DNA from: Lentzea atacamensis
GTDB taxonomy: Bacteria; Actinomycetota; Actinomycetes; Mycobacteriales; Pseudonocardiaceae
DNA: 64,000 nucleotides
Reading direction: 5' to 3'
NCBI RefSeq assembly: GCF_003269295.1
Contig: NZ_QLTT01000013.1
Span: 124,001-188,000 of the forward strand
Shown one piece after another: positions 26,077-34,203 of this stretch. A model generated the notes under the pieces. That model was given only the letters and a program-made list of their open reading frames with translations, searched no databases and was not told the DNA's origin. Made by a program: the position numbers and the translations under genes. Numbering within the stretch: the stretch's first letter is position 1; every line of letters starts with the position of its first letter.

Positions 26077-26481
26077 TCAGGACATCGGGTACAGCTCGAC
26101 CTCGGCCTTGTGCCCGGACGCGCCCGCGAGCCGGGCATCGCAGGTGACGAGCGGCACGTCCAGCTCCTCGGCGAGCGCGAGGTAGAGCGCGTCGTAGGCC
26201 GAGGCCGCGTGCCGCAGCTCCCACGCCTTCCTGGCCAGCGGGACGTGGTCGATCAACGCGATCGGCACGTCGAGCAGGTTGCCGAGGGCTTCCTCCGCCT
26301 GCTCGTCGGTGATCAAGCCCCGATGCGCGAGCTTGCGCAGCACGTGCAACGACTCCGCGGTCAGCAGCTGCGGTGCTGCCGAGGTGCTCGTGAGGAGTCG
26401 TTGCACGAGCTTGCGGTCGGGGTCCGCGCCGATCAGGAACTCCATCAGCGCGGACGTGTCCACGACGGCGGTGAAGCTCAC
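26077..26481 (-). CDS. vapC: PIN-domain toxin of a VapBC pair
   Basis: The 134-residue PIN nuclease has the four acidic metal ligands D8 (VVDTSALMEFL), E43 (LTAESLHVLRK), D97 (AYDALYLALA) and D115 (LVTCDARLA), so the active site appears intact. VapC toxins cut tRNA or rRNA when freed from VapB. The start overlaps the stop of the antitoxin gene by 4 nt, the usual coupled antitoxin-toxin order. It ends 5 nt after the convergent lipoprotein gene. Confidence 0.88.
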   Translation of the reverse strand: MSFTAVVDTSALMEFLIGADPDRKLVQRLLTSTSAAPQLLTAESLHVLRKLAHRGLITDEQAEEALGNLLDVPIALIDHVPLARKAWELRHAASAYDALYLALAEELDVPLVTCDARLAGASGHKAEVELYPMS

Positions 26482-26732
26482 TCGTCGTCCTCGCGGAGGT
26501 CGCGGACGGCGCTCACGATGGTGGCACGGTCCACGCCCCAGTCGCGCCGGCGTGACCGCTCGTACAGCTCGGTCATCGACGGCTTCCTGGCCAGCTCGAC
26601 CAGGTGGTTGCGCAGGTACGTCGTCAGCGACAACCCGGCCTTGGCGGCCCGTGCCTGGAGGACGTCCACGACGTCACCGGGCACCTCGCGGATCTGGACC
26701 GCGCGGTACGGCAGGTCGCTCGGCTCACTCAT
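26478..26732 (-). CDS. vapB: VapB-type antitoxin
   Basis: The 84-residue protein has an N-terminal ribbon-helix-helix-like region (YRAVQIREVPGDVVDVLQARAA) with the Arc/FitA-type segment GLSLTTYLRNHLVEL, and a basic C-terminal part (ERSRRRDWGVD) that should wrap the toxin. It would bind VapC and repress its own promoter. The ATG at 26732 lies about 10 nt after a TAACGT -10 box, suggesting a very short leader; an ATG 12 codons upstream is less likely. Confidence 0.82.
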   Translation of the reverse strand: MSEPSDLPYRAVQIREVPGDVVDVLQARAAKAGLSLTTYLRNHLVELARKPSMTELYERSRRRDWGVDRATIVSAVRDLREDDE

Positions 26733-26803
26733 GCGCACCACGTTACCCTCGATGCGTGCAATCTGCATGCACCCATCGTGGCTGTGCTTCCCCGCCTATG
26801 CAA

Positions 26804-28987
26804 TTACACGATCGTGCGGTCCGAAACCTTCGCGGTGAGGCCCGCGAGGGCGGCGGGCAGCGGTTCGTGGTGCAGCACGCCGAGCCGTTGCGTGGCACGG
26901 GTCAGCGCCACGTACAGCTCAGCCGCACCACGCGGCCCGTCGGCCAGGATCCGTTCCGGCGCGACGACGAGCACCGAGTCGTACTCCAGGCCCTTGGTCT
27001 CGGAGGCGGGCACCGTGCCGGGCACACCGGGCGGCCCGATCACGACGCTGGTGCCTTCCTCCGATGCCTCGGCGAGCACGAACTCCTCGATCGCCGCGGG
27101 CAGCTCGGCGGTGGTGACCTGGCGGGCCCACGGCTCGACACCGTTGGCACGAACGGATTCCGGTGCCCGCACGTCCGGTGCGAACTCGGCGAGCACCTGC
27201 GCGGCGACCGCCATGATCTCGGCGGGCGTGCGGTAGTTGACCGTCAGCGACCGGTACTCCCAGCGGCCCGGCACGTACGGGTCGAGCATCTCGCCCCACG
27301 ACGTGGCGCCCGCCGGCGAACGGCGCTGGGCCAGGTCGCCCACCACCGTGAACGAACGGCCGGGGCAGCGCCGCATCAGCACGCGCCAGTCCATTTCGGA
27401 CAGTTCCTGGGCCTCGTCGACCACCACGTGCCGGTAGGTCCAGCCGCGGTCGGCGGAGGCGCGTTCGACGAGGGTGCGGGTGTCGTGCTCGTCGAAGCGG
27501 TCGGCCAGGTCCTCCGCGAACATCAGGTCCGTGGCGAACAGGTGGTCCTCGTCGTCCATGTGGTCCTGGCGGCCGACGAGGCTGTCCAGCACCTCGGCGG
27601 CGTACCGGGCCTCTGCCTGCCGTTCGGCCGTGGCGGCCTGGGCGGCGGCCTGCTCGGTGCCGTCGCGGCCCAGCAGTTCGTGCAGCTCGTCGAGCAGCGG
27701 CACGTCCGGCACCGTCCACGCCTCGCCGTCGGCGCGGTACAGCGACGGGTCGGCGCCGGCCGCCGCAAGGCGTTCGGGAGACGAGTAGAGCGAGGCCAGC
27801 AGCTGCTGAGGGGTCAGCACGGGCCACATCTCGTCCAGCGCCGAGGCGAACGCCTCGTCGTCCGCGAGCTCCTTGACCAGGCCGGACCGCATGTCCTCCC
27901 AGCCCTGGCGGTCGGACCGGGACAGCCAGCCCTTGCCGATCCGGCCGAGCGCTCGTTCGGTCAGGACGTACGTGATGATCTCGGTGAACACCTTGCGGGC
28001 CTCGTTGTGCGGCAGGCCGCTGTCGCGCGCCTCCTGCCGCGCCCACTCGGCGACGTCGGCGTTGATCTGGACCACGACGTCCTTCATCGTGATCGGGATC
28101 GGCGATGACGGCAGCCGCTGCCGGTCGGCCACCGCCGACTTCAGCACGTCCACCATCTTCAGCGAGCCCTTGAGCCGCGTGACGTCCGGCGTGTCCTCCA
28201 GGACGACGTCGAGCCCCGGCAGCAGACCGCCCGCGGTGGCGAACACCACGTCGGACTCGCCGAGCGACGGCAGCACGCGGCCGATGTGGTTGAGGAACGC
28301 GGGATTCGGGCCGACGACGAGGACGCCGTGCCGTTCCATGCGCTCTCGTTGCGTGTACATCAGATAGGCGACGCGGTGCAGCGCCACGACGGTCTTGCCG
28401 GTGCCGGGGCCGCCCTCGATCACCAGCACACCGGGGTGGTCGAGCCGGATGATCGCGTCCTGCTCGGCCTGGATGGTCGCCACGATGTCGCGCATGCCCG
28501 CGCCGCGCGGCGCGTTCAACGCCGCGAGCAGCGCCACGTCCCCGCGTTCGTCGCCGAGTTTGCCGAACACCTCGTCGGTGAAACCGGTCACGGCACGGCG
28601 GCGGGCGTGGAACTGGCGGCGCCTGCTCATGCCCTCCGGCTGCGCGCCGGTGGCGGTGTAGAACGGGCGCGCGGCTGGTGCACGCCAGTCGAGCAGCACC
28701 GGTTCGAACTCGTTGTCCTCGTCGAACAGGCCGATCCTGCCGATGTAGGACGTCTCGCCGTCGAGGCTGTCCAGCCGTCCGAAGCACAGCCCGTAGTCGG
28801 CCACGTTCAGCCGCTTCATCTCGCGGTGCCGGGCCCGCACCTCGTTGTCCCGCTCCATGACGGTCTCGCCGGTGCCACCCAGCGCTGACTGGTACGCGGC
28901 TTTCACCCGCGCCCGTTCGGCATCGAGCCGTGCGTAGAGACCGGCGACGTAGTCGCGTTCGGACCGCAGTTCTTCTTCGTACCCCAC
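26804..28987 (-). CDS. helR: HelD/HelR-like RNA polymerase-associated helicase
   Basis: The 727-residue SF1 (UvrD-like) protein has an N-terminal coiled coil (YEEELRSERDYVAGLYARLD), Walker A GGPGTGKT near residue 207, DEAQELSEMDW as Walker B/motif II, and ELYVALTRATQRLGVLH near the end. HelD proteins remove nucleic acid from stalled RNA polymerase; HelR members displace rifamycins and are controlled by the rifamycin-associated element. A palindrome matching that element lies 57 nt upstream, so HelR is favoured over housekeeping HelD. The GTG start is preceded by GGGGAG. The frame stays open much further upstream, but that part overlaps the divergent gene. Confidence 0.8.
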   Translation of the reverse strand: MGYEEELRSERDYVAGLYARLDAERARVKAAYQSALGGTGETVMERDNEVRARHREMKRLNVADYGLCFGRLDSLDGETSYIGRIGLFDEDNEFEPVLLDWRAPAARPFYTATGAQPEGMSRRRQFHARRRAVTGFTDEVFGKLGDERGDVALLAALNAPRGAGMRDIVATIQAEQDAIIRLDHPGVLVIEGGPGTGKTVVALHRVAYLMYTQRERMERHGVLVVGPNPAFLNHIGRVLPSLGESDVVFATAGGLLPGLDVVLEDTPDVTRLKGSLKMVDVLKSAVADRQRLPSSPIPITMKDVVVQINADVAEWARQEARDSGLPHNEARKVFTEIITYVLTERALGRIGKGWLSRSDRQGWEDMRSGLVKELADDEAFASALDEMWPVLTPQQLLASLYSSPERLAAAGADPSLYRADGEAWTVPDVPLLDELHELLGRDGTEQAAAQAATAERQAEARYAAEVLDSLVGRQDHMDDEDHLFATDLMFAEDLADRFDEHDTRTLVERASADRGWTYRHVVVDEAQELSEMDWRVLMRRCPGRSFTVVGDLAQRRSPAGATSWGEMLDPYVPGRWEYRSLTVNYRTPAEIMAVAAQVLAEFAPDVRAPESVRANGVEPWARQVTTAELPAAIEEFVLAEASEEGTSVVIGPPGVPGTVPASETKGLEYDSVLVVAPERILADGPRGAAELYVALTRATQRLGVLHHEPLPAALAGLTAKVSDRTIV

Positions 28988-29043
28988 GTGCTCCCCACAG
29001 CGCCTGTGAACTGGCATAGGGCGATGAGTCTGAGGCACGCACC

Positions 29044-29062
29044 GGGCCTTGTGGCAAGGCCC
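29044..29062. promoter_or_regulatory. Rifamycin-associated element-like palindrome with divergent -35 boxes
   Basis: GGGCCTTG-TGG-CAAGGCCC is a perfect 8-3-8 palindrome. As I recall the published RAE consensus (GGGGCTTGCGGCAAGGCCC), 17 of 19 bases agree. The palindrome embeds TTGTGG on the plus strand (17 nt before TATACG) and TTGCCA on the minus strand (19 nt before CAGACT), so one element carries two overlapping divergent promoters, the minus one facing the HelR gene. Confidence 0.65.
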
Positions 29063-29087
29063 CCCGCCTGCTATACGTTCAAGTGGG

Positions 29088-29113
29088 AAGGAGCGGAGGT
29101 CCGCTCCTTTTTT
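29088..29113 (+). terminator. Intrinsic terminator directly downstream of the RAE-linked promoter
   Basis: AAGGAGCGG-AGGT-CCGCTCCTT forms a perfect 9-bp stem with a 4-nt loop followed by six T. It lies between divergent genes and only about 10 nt after the TATACG -10 box at 29072, so a plus-strand transcript from the RAE promoter would be about 30 nt long. Confidence 0.8.
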
Positions 29114-29212
29114 GTTTTCCAGGTCCCCCGGTGCGTGTGGAGCGCGTGTAGAGGCCGTGTAGCCCGTCTCCCCAGGCTGAGCGTCATCCACTCGACAGGG
29201 GAGATACCGACC

Positions 29213-30514
29213 GTGAAGAGGATGTTCGTAGCGCTCAGCGCTGCCGTGATGACGTTGGCGGCACTTCAGCTGCCCGCGGAGGCCGCACCACCGACGCCCG
29301 CCTTCGGCCCGGCGATCGACAGATACGCCACCTACGTCGGCCAGACGACCTGCGACCCGGACGCGAAGCCCGGCGTCATCGGGTTCCGCGACCTGCTCAA
29401 GGCCGAGTACGGGCGCGCCGACCTCGGCATGGTCCGCGCGTGCGACAGCGGCGGGCAGAGCGAGCACAAGGAGGGCCGCGCGCTCGACTACCCGTTCAAC
29501 GCCTTCAACTCCGGCCAGGCGGCGGAGGCCAGGGACATCATCAACTGGCTGCTCGCCACCGACCAGCACGGCAACACCCACGCACTGGCCCGCCGCTTCG
29601 GCATCATGTACATGATCTGGGACCACAAGATCTGGAAGGCGTACGAGGCGTCGAAGGGCTGGCAATCCTACAGCGGCGCGAGCCCGCACACCGACCACAT
29701 CCACTTCAGCTTCAGCTGGGCCGGCGCCCGCAAGCAGACGACGTGGTGGACGGCGGCGCGCAGCCTGTCCGCGGAGAGCGTGAACGGCGACCGCTACGAC
29801 GACGTGCTCGCGGTCGGCCCCGACAACACCATGCGCCTCTACCCCGGCACGTCCAGCGGAACGTTCGGCGGCTCGAGCGAGGTCGGCCCCGGCTGGTCGT
29901 CGTCGTTCAACCGCATCGGCGTCGGTGACACCAACGCCGACGGTTTCGCGGACATCCTCGCCACGGACACCGGCGGCGCGCTGCACTACTGGCACAACTC
30001 CGGCCGCGGCACGTTCACCAAGCTCGCCAACTCCGGCTCCGGCTGGGAGACGCTGGAGTGGTTCGCGGTGCTGGACGTCAACGGCGACAACAGGGCCGAC
30101 GTCGTGGGCCGCGACGGCGGCCGGCTGTACTGGTACCCCGGCGAGGGCTCCGGCAAGTTCTCGCAGCGCCTCTTCATCGGCGAAGGCTGGGCCACGTACC
30201 CGAAGTTCGCGGGCGGTGACGCCGACGGCGACGGTGACGGCGACCTGTGGGCGACGAACGCCGACGGCGAGCTGTGGTTCTGGGAGGGCAACGGCAACGG
30301 CACGTTCTCCAGCGGGCGCCAGGTCGGGGCGGGCTGGAACGGCTTCGCCCCGATCAACGTGCTGGACGTGAACGGTGACGCGAAGGCCGACGTCGTGGCG
30401 GTGCGGTCGAGCGACGCGACGTTGTGGCGGTGGACAGGACAGGGCGACGGCACGTTCGCCACGGCCGCGCAGGTCGGGTCCGGGTGGAGCGGCTTCCGCC
30501 CTGCTCACCACTAG
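29213..30514 (+). CDS. Secreted M15-type peptidase-like protein with FG-GAP/VCBS repeats
   Basis: The 433-residue precursor starts with a signal peptide (VKRMFVALSAAVMTLAALQ, cleavage near AEA). Residues about 25-185 resemble D-Ala-D-Ala metallopeptidases: SEHKEGRALDYP gives the HxxxRALD zinc site and HTDHIHFSFSW the second one. The rest (about 190-433) contains FG-GAP repeats with Ca-binding-like blocks such as DTNADGFADILA, DVNGDNRADVVG, DADGDGDGDLW and DVNGDAKADVV, forming a beta-propeller-like module. It may act on peptidoglycan. GGGGAG 9 nt upstream fixes the GTG start. The terminator in the leader isolates it from the RAE promoter. Confidence 0.82.
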   Translation: MKRMFVALSAAVMTLAALQLPAEAAPPTPAFGPAIDRYATYVGQTTCDPDAKPGVIGFRDLLKAEYGRADLGMVRACDSGGQSEHKEGRALDYPFNAFNSGQAAEARDIINWLLATDQHGNTHALARRFGIMYMIWDHKIWKAYEASKGWQSYSGASPHTDHIHFSFSWAGARKQTTWWTAARSLSAESVNGDRYDDVLAVGPDNTMRLYPGTSSGTFGGSSEVGPGWSSSFNRIGVGDTNADGFADILATDTGGALHYWHNSGRGTFTKLANSGSGWETLEWFAVLDVNGDNRADVVGRDGGRLYWYPGEGSGKFSQRLFIGEGWATYPKFAGGDADGDGDGDLWATNADGELWFWEGNGNGTFSSGRQVGAGWNGFAPINVLDVNGDAKADVVAVRSSDATLWRWTGQGDGTFATAAQVGSGWSGFRPAHH

Positions 30515-30559
30515 AAAATTCGCGAGCGGCACGTTCCTGCGGCCGGTCATCATGGCCGC

Positions 30560-31381
30560 ATGAACGTGCCGTTCCGCTGGGATCTCGTCGCGCCCGACCA
30601 ACTGGGGTCGATGCTCGACGGTGTCGCCACGCCCGACCCCTGGTATCTCGGCGATCTCGCCGAGTGCGCGGGAAAGGTGTTGGCGCGCAGTGGAAACGGC
30701 GACCTGGTCTTCGTCGGACGGTCACTCGACTCGATGTTCGACCTCCTCGGCGGCGCGCTGCCGGACCGCACCCTCGCCCGGTTGCCGGTGTCGTTCTACG
30801 GCTCCCGCACGGTCGCCAGGGAGAACGTGCCGCACGCCAGGGAACTGGCCGCCGCCATCGGCATCACGCCCGCCGCACTGGCCCGGCGCGACCGGCCGGT
30901 GACCTTCGTCGACGTGGTGCACGGCGGCTCGACGTTCACCAAGCTCTTCACGATTCTCGACGACTGGATCGCCGAGGAACGGGAGACGTGGCCGGTGATC
31001 CGCCACAAGCTGAGGTTCGTCGGCATCACGATCCGCATGCAGACCAGCCCCAAGACGTGGCGCTGGCAGCAGCACGCCGCGTGGACCCGCCGCCTCCCCG
31101 CCGGTGCCGTGGTGAACGTGTCGCTCGACAGCGCCGTCTGGTCCTACTTCGGCGACGAGCAGCCCAAGCTGACCCGGTCCTACCAGCTGCACCGGTGGCG
31201 GGAGTACCTGCACGAGGTCAGGAGGGACGAGCACACGCGGGAGGCGTTGGCGGAGGCCGTGCACCTGGTGTCGCTGGGCCGCACCAAGGAGGTCCGGCGG
31301 CTGGTCGCGCGGGGGATCGACGGCGAGCCCGCGCTCACCGAGCCGTGGCTGCGCACGCTGTTCCGGCAGCTTTCCGCCTAG
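30560..31381 (+). CDS. Conserved hypothetical, phosphoribosyltransferase-like segment
   Basis: The 273-residue soluble protein is not assigned to a known family. Visible features are LVFVGRSLDSMFDLLGG near residue 55 and VTFVDVVHGGSTFTKLF near residue 115. The latter has the hydrophobic-strand plus D-x-x-x-G-x-T pattern of a PRPP-binding loop in type I phosphoribosyltransferases, and VVNVSLDSAVWSYFGDEQPK follows. No signal peptide or TM segment. The ATG follows a short gap after the FG-GAP gene, and the 3' end overlaps the convergent cupin regulator by 4 nt. PRTase fold is a guess. Confidence 0.6.
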   Translation: MNVPFRWDLVAPDQLGSMLDGVATPDPWYLGDLAECAGKVLARSGNGDLVFVGRSLDSMFDLLGGALPDRTLARLPVSFYGSRTVARENVPHARELAAAIGITPAALARRDRPVTFVDVVHGGSTFTKLFTILDDWIAEERETWPVIRHKLRFVGITIRMQTSPKTWRWQQHAAWTRRLPAGAVVNVSLDSAVWSYFGDEQPKLTRSYQLHRWREYLHEVRRDEHTREALAEAVHLVSLGRTKEVRRLVARGIDGEPALTEPWLRTLFRQLSA

Positions 31382-31932
31382 ACCGTGTGCTCCATGACCA
31401 TCATCGCGGTGGTGCCGGGTTCCAGCGCCTTGCAGATGTGCGGCAGGTCGCCGGGATAGACGATGTAGTCGCCGGGCCCGAGCTCGATCGGGTCCTCCGC
31501 GAGCCCGGCCAGGCAGCGCCCGGACGCCACGATCATGTGCTCGACGCTGCCCGGCACGTGCGGCTCGGACTCGCGCGCGCCGCCCGGTTCGAGCGCCAGC
31601 CAGTAGATGTCGTGCTTGGTGCCCGGACGGCAGGCGGCCAGCAGGGTGGCGGAGTAGTGCGCGCGCTCGGAGTGGATGACCGGGCCCTCGCCGGCGCGGA
31701 TCACCTGGACGCGGGGCACGGCGGGTTCGACGAGGCGGCTGAACGGGACGCCCAGCGCCACGCCGAGCGCCCACAGGGTCTCGACGCTGGGGTTTCCGGC
31801 GCCGGACTCCAGCTGGGAGAGCGTCGACTTCGCGATGCCCGCCTTCTTGGCGACCTCGCTCAGGGACATGCCGGTGCGGTCGCGCTCACGCCGGAGGTTG
31901 GCGGCGATGAGGTCGAGTGGTGCGTTCGACAC
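31378..31932 (-). CDS. XRE-family regulator with C-terminal cupin domain
   Basis: The 184-residue protein combines a helix-turn-helix (residues about 10-65, EVAKKAGIAKSTLSQLESG) with a cupin sensor (PGSVEHMIVASGRCLAG, LGPGDYIVYPGDLPH). Regulators of this type often control export or catabolism of amino acids. The gene is divergent from azlC and the intergenic palindrome is the likely shared operator, so it probably regulates the AzlCD exporter and itself. The GTG at 31932 is chosen because an upstream GTG start at 31962 would lie inside that palindrome. Confidence 0.85.
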   Translation of the reverse strand: MSNAPLDLIAANLRRERDRTGMSLSEVAKKAGIAKSTLSQLESGAGNPSVETLWALGVALGVPFSRLVEPAVPRVQVIRAGEGPVIHSERAHYSATLLAACRPGTKHDIYWLALEPGGARESEPHVPGSVEHMIVASGRCLAGLAEDPIELGPGDYIVYPGDLPHICKALEPGTTAMMVMEHTV

Positions 31933-31956
31933 AGAAGTCCATCCGTTCGGCTTGAC

Positions 31957-31976
31957 GAACACCCGTTCAGGTGTTC
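31957..31976. promoter_or_regulatory. Operator-like palindrome between cupin regulator and azlC
   Basis: GAACACC-CGTTCA-GGTGTTC is a perfect 7-bp inverted repeat with a 6-nt spacer, located midway between the divergent starts. Position and symmetry suit the dimeric XRE-cupin regulator. Confidence 0.55.
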
Positions 31977-31989
31977 ATCGTAGTGGGTG

Positions 31990-32685
31990 ATGCGTTCGAT
32001 ATGGCGAACCCTTGATGCTGTGCTTCTGCGTGACGTGGCCGCAGTCGCACTTGGTGCCGCGGTCACCGGCGCCTCCTTCGGCGCGATCTCGGTCGGCTCC
32101 GGCCTGCCGTGGTGGCTGCCGGTGCTGATGTCGGTGGCGATCTTCGCGGGCGGCTCGCAGTTCATGGCTGTGGGCATCGTCGCCGCTGGTGGCAGCCCTG
32201 CCGCCGCGGTGGTGGCAGGGCTGGTGCTCAACGCAAGGCACTTGCCGTTCGGGCTGGCGATCGGGGATGTGCTGGGCAAGAGCCCGCTCGCGCGGATCGT
32301 CGGCAGCCACCTGCTGATCGACGAGTCGACGGCCTTCGCGATGGCGCAGAAGGACCCGGCCAGGGCCCGCGCGGCCTACTGGGCGTGCGGCGTGGCGCTG
32401 TTCTTCAGCTGGAACACCGGCGTGCTCATCGGCGCGCTCGCGGGCCAGGCGATCGGCAACCCGTCGACGTTCGGGCTGGACGCGGCGTTCCCCGCCGCGA
32501 TGCTCGCGCTCACCCTGCCGGCGCTGAAGGACGCGGCCACGCGCAACGCGGCGCTCGTGGGCGGGGCGATAGCGCTGGCGACCACGCCGTTCTTGCCCGC
32601 GGGTGTGCCCGTGCTGCTCGCGCTCGCCGGACTGTTCGTGTTCAAGACGAAGAAGGAGGAGCCGTGCCCGTCGCCGCAGTCCTGA
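31990..32685 (+). CDS. azlC: AzlC-family branched-chain amino acid exporter, large subunit
   Basis: This 231-residue polytopic membrane protein has the AzlC hallmarks GASFGAISVGSGL, the SVAIFAGGSQFMAVG helix and LVLNARHLPFGLAIGD. With the small AzlD subunit it forms an exporter for branched-chain amino acids or their analogues; related BrnFE of Corynebacterium also exports methionine. A GTG directly before the ATG is the alternative start. The 3' end overlaps azlD by 22 nt. The divergent cupin regulator and the methionine gamma-lyase, Lrp and permease genes nearby support an amino-acid homeostasis role. Confidence 0.88.
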   Translation: MRSIWRTLDAVLLRDVAAVALGAAVTGASFGAISVGSGLPWWLPVLMSVAIFAGGSQFMAVGIVAAGGSPAAAVVAGLVLNARHLPFGLAIGDVLGKSPLARIVGSHLLIDESTAFAMAQKDPARARAAYWACGVALFFSWNTGVLIGALAGQAIGNPSTFGLDAAFPAAMLALTLPALKDAATRNAALVGGAIALATTPFLPAGVPVLLALAGLFVFKTKKEEPCPSPQS

Positions 32686-32972
32686 TCCTCGCCGCCGGCA
32701 CGTTCGCGATCCGGTTCGCGGGGCCGTTGCTGCGCGACCGCGTCACGCTGCCGGACAAGGTCAACGAACTGATGACGGCGTCCGCGACCGTTCTGCTGTT
32801 CGCGCTGGTGGCGGTGTCCACGTTCACGAACGGCAAGCAGTTCGGCGGCTGGGCGCTCGTGATCGGTGTGCTGGTCGGCGGGCTCGCGGCGTGGCGGAAG
32901 TTGCCGTTCGTCGCGGTGATCGTGCTGGCCGCGGCCACGACCGCGGGGTTGCGGCTCATCGGCGTGGCCTGA
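32664..32972 (+). CDS. azlD: AzlD-family exporter small subunit
   Basis: The 102-residue membrane protein has three to four hydrophobic helices and the family features AAGTFAIRFAGPLLRDR near the N terminus and AAWRKLPFVAVIVLAA near the C terminus. It pairs with the preceding AzlC. AAGGAGGA 4-5 nt before the GTG gives a good ribosome site, and the 22-nt overlap with azlC indicates coupled translation. Nothing suggests truncation. Confidence 0.86.
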   Translation: MPVAAVLILAAGTFAIRFAGPLLRDRVTLPDKVNELMTASATVLLFALVAVSTFTNGKQFGGWALVIGVLVGGLAAWRKLPFVAVIVLAAATTAGLRLIGVA

Positions 32973-33033
32973 AGCGGGCGTGGCAATACCTCCGCGATAG
33001 GCGGCTGATGGGCGCCGGGCCTCAGATGGACCC

Positions 33034-33692
33034 ATGGCTGCGAAACCTGGACTGGTCGGGCGGGACCGGGAGACGACTCAGCTGGCGGGTGCGCTGACCG
33101 CGGCGGCGGGCGGCGACGGGCACCTGGTGGTGGCCACCGGGGGGACTGGGGGCAGGCAGACCGCACTGCTCACCACCGCGCGGGAGCTGGCCGCGCAACG
33201 CGGGTTCGCGGTGCTGGCGGCGCGGGGGAGCTGTCTCGAGCGCGAGCTGCCGTTCGGGCTCGTGAGCAGGTTGTTCGTCTGCGTGCGGCCGGGCGGGGAG
33301 GTTCAGCACCTGCCGCGCATCGCCGCCGCGCTGGGGCAGTCCGACACGCTTGCCGAGCCGGGGCCGGTGACGTTGCCCGAACTGCACGTCCTGCACCGCG
33401 CACTCGCGCGCATGGCCGCCGAACGGCCCGTCGCCATCGTCGTCGACGACGCGCAGTGGGCCGACCAGCCGTCACTGCAGTGGCTGAGCACTCTCCCGCA
33501 CCGCATCGAGCACCTGCCCGTCTTCGCGCTGGGGGGATCGGTGCGGGCGAGGGGTGCAAGATGAACCGGGAGATCGCGGCCGCGCTGTTCGTGCAGCTGC
33601 GGACCGTGAAGATCCACCTGACCAAGGTTTATCGCAAACTCGGCATTGACGGCCGCGATCAGCTCGCGTCCGCATTGCGGCTCGCCGGCTAG
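33034..33692 (+). pseudogene. Remnant of a LuxR-family AAA (LAL) regulator with internal deletion
   Basis: The first 165 codons read as the N-terminal AAA domain of a large LuxR regulator: LVGRDRET, a degraded Walker A (GGTGGRQT, Arg in place of Lys) and Walker B VAIVVDDAQWAD. The frame then stops at 33564. In another frame, from about 33555 to 33692, comes the C-terminal LuxR helix-turn-helix (MNREIAAALFVQLRTVKIHL, then TKVYRKLGIDGRDQLASAL). Intact proteins have roughly 600-700 residues between these parts, so a large internal deletion plus frame change made this a pseudogene. A small protein from the ATG at 33561 could still be translated. Confidence 0.75.
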
Positions 33693-34129
33693 TGCTTTCG
33701 AACGTGCGAGAAAAGCAGGTTTGTATGAACCTCTGTCACCTCTCGCCGACTGGTGAATTTGTCCAGCACCAGCCGTTGCAGGTGACCGACGTCCGATACC
33801 GCGACATGCACCAGGAAATCTTCCGGGCCTGTCACGTGCGATAGCGCAAGTGTTTCGGGGAGGGAGAGGACGTACGCCATGAACGGGTCGACGATCTCCT
33901 TGGTGTGCGGCCGGATCTTCAGCGCGAGCATCGCCTGCACCGGCCGTCCGATCGCGCCGAGGTCGATCTCCGCGTGGTAGCCGGTGATCACCCCGCGCTC
34001 CCGCAGCGCCCGGTGCCGGACCACCGCCGTGGACTGCGCGACGTTCACGCGTTCCGCCAGGTCCTTGTTCTGCAGCCGCGCGTCCTTCCGCAGCTCCCGC
34101 ACGATGGCCTCGTCGATCGAATCCAGCAC
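33689..34129 (-). CDS. Lrp/AsnC-family transcriptional regulator
   Basis: The 146-residue protein has the Lrp helix-turn-helix at the N terminus (LDSIDEAIVRELRKDARLQN, then LAERVNVAQSTAVVRHRAL) and the RAM ligand-binding domain (VSDVGHLQRLVLDKF). It is divergent from the methionine gamma-lyase-like gene with 74 bp between the starts, so it very likely controls that gene in response to an amino acid, and possibly azlCD as Lrp does for brnFE. GTG start directly before LDSIDE. Convergent with the LuxR remnant. Confidence 0.88.
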   Translation of the reverse strand: MLDSIDEAIVRELRKDARLQNKDLAERVNVAQSTAVVRHRALRERGVITGYHAEIDLGAIGRPVQAMLALKIRPHTKEIVDPFMAYVLSLPETLALSHVTGPEDFLVHVAVSDVGHLQRLVLDKFTSRREVTEVHTNLLFSHVRKH

Positions 34130-34203
34130 GGCGAATCTCCGTTCCGTCGAATCTGCTGCGGTTCATCATCCGTCGTGGCGAGGAAGTCTCCACCATTCCG
34201 GCC

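Noticed and set aside
28991-30601. Upstream extension of the HelR-like minus-strand frame to about 1265 codons
   Set aside because: The added part is Arg/Val/His/Gln-rich, lacks any domain and covers the divergent M15/FG-GAP gene and the terminator; it is a GC-bias shadow frame.
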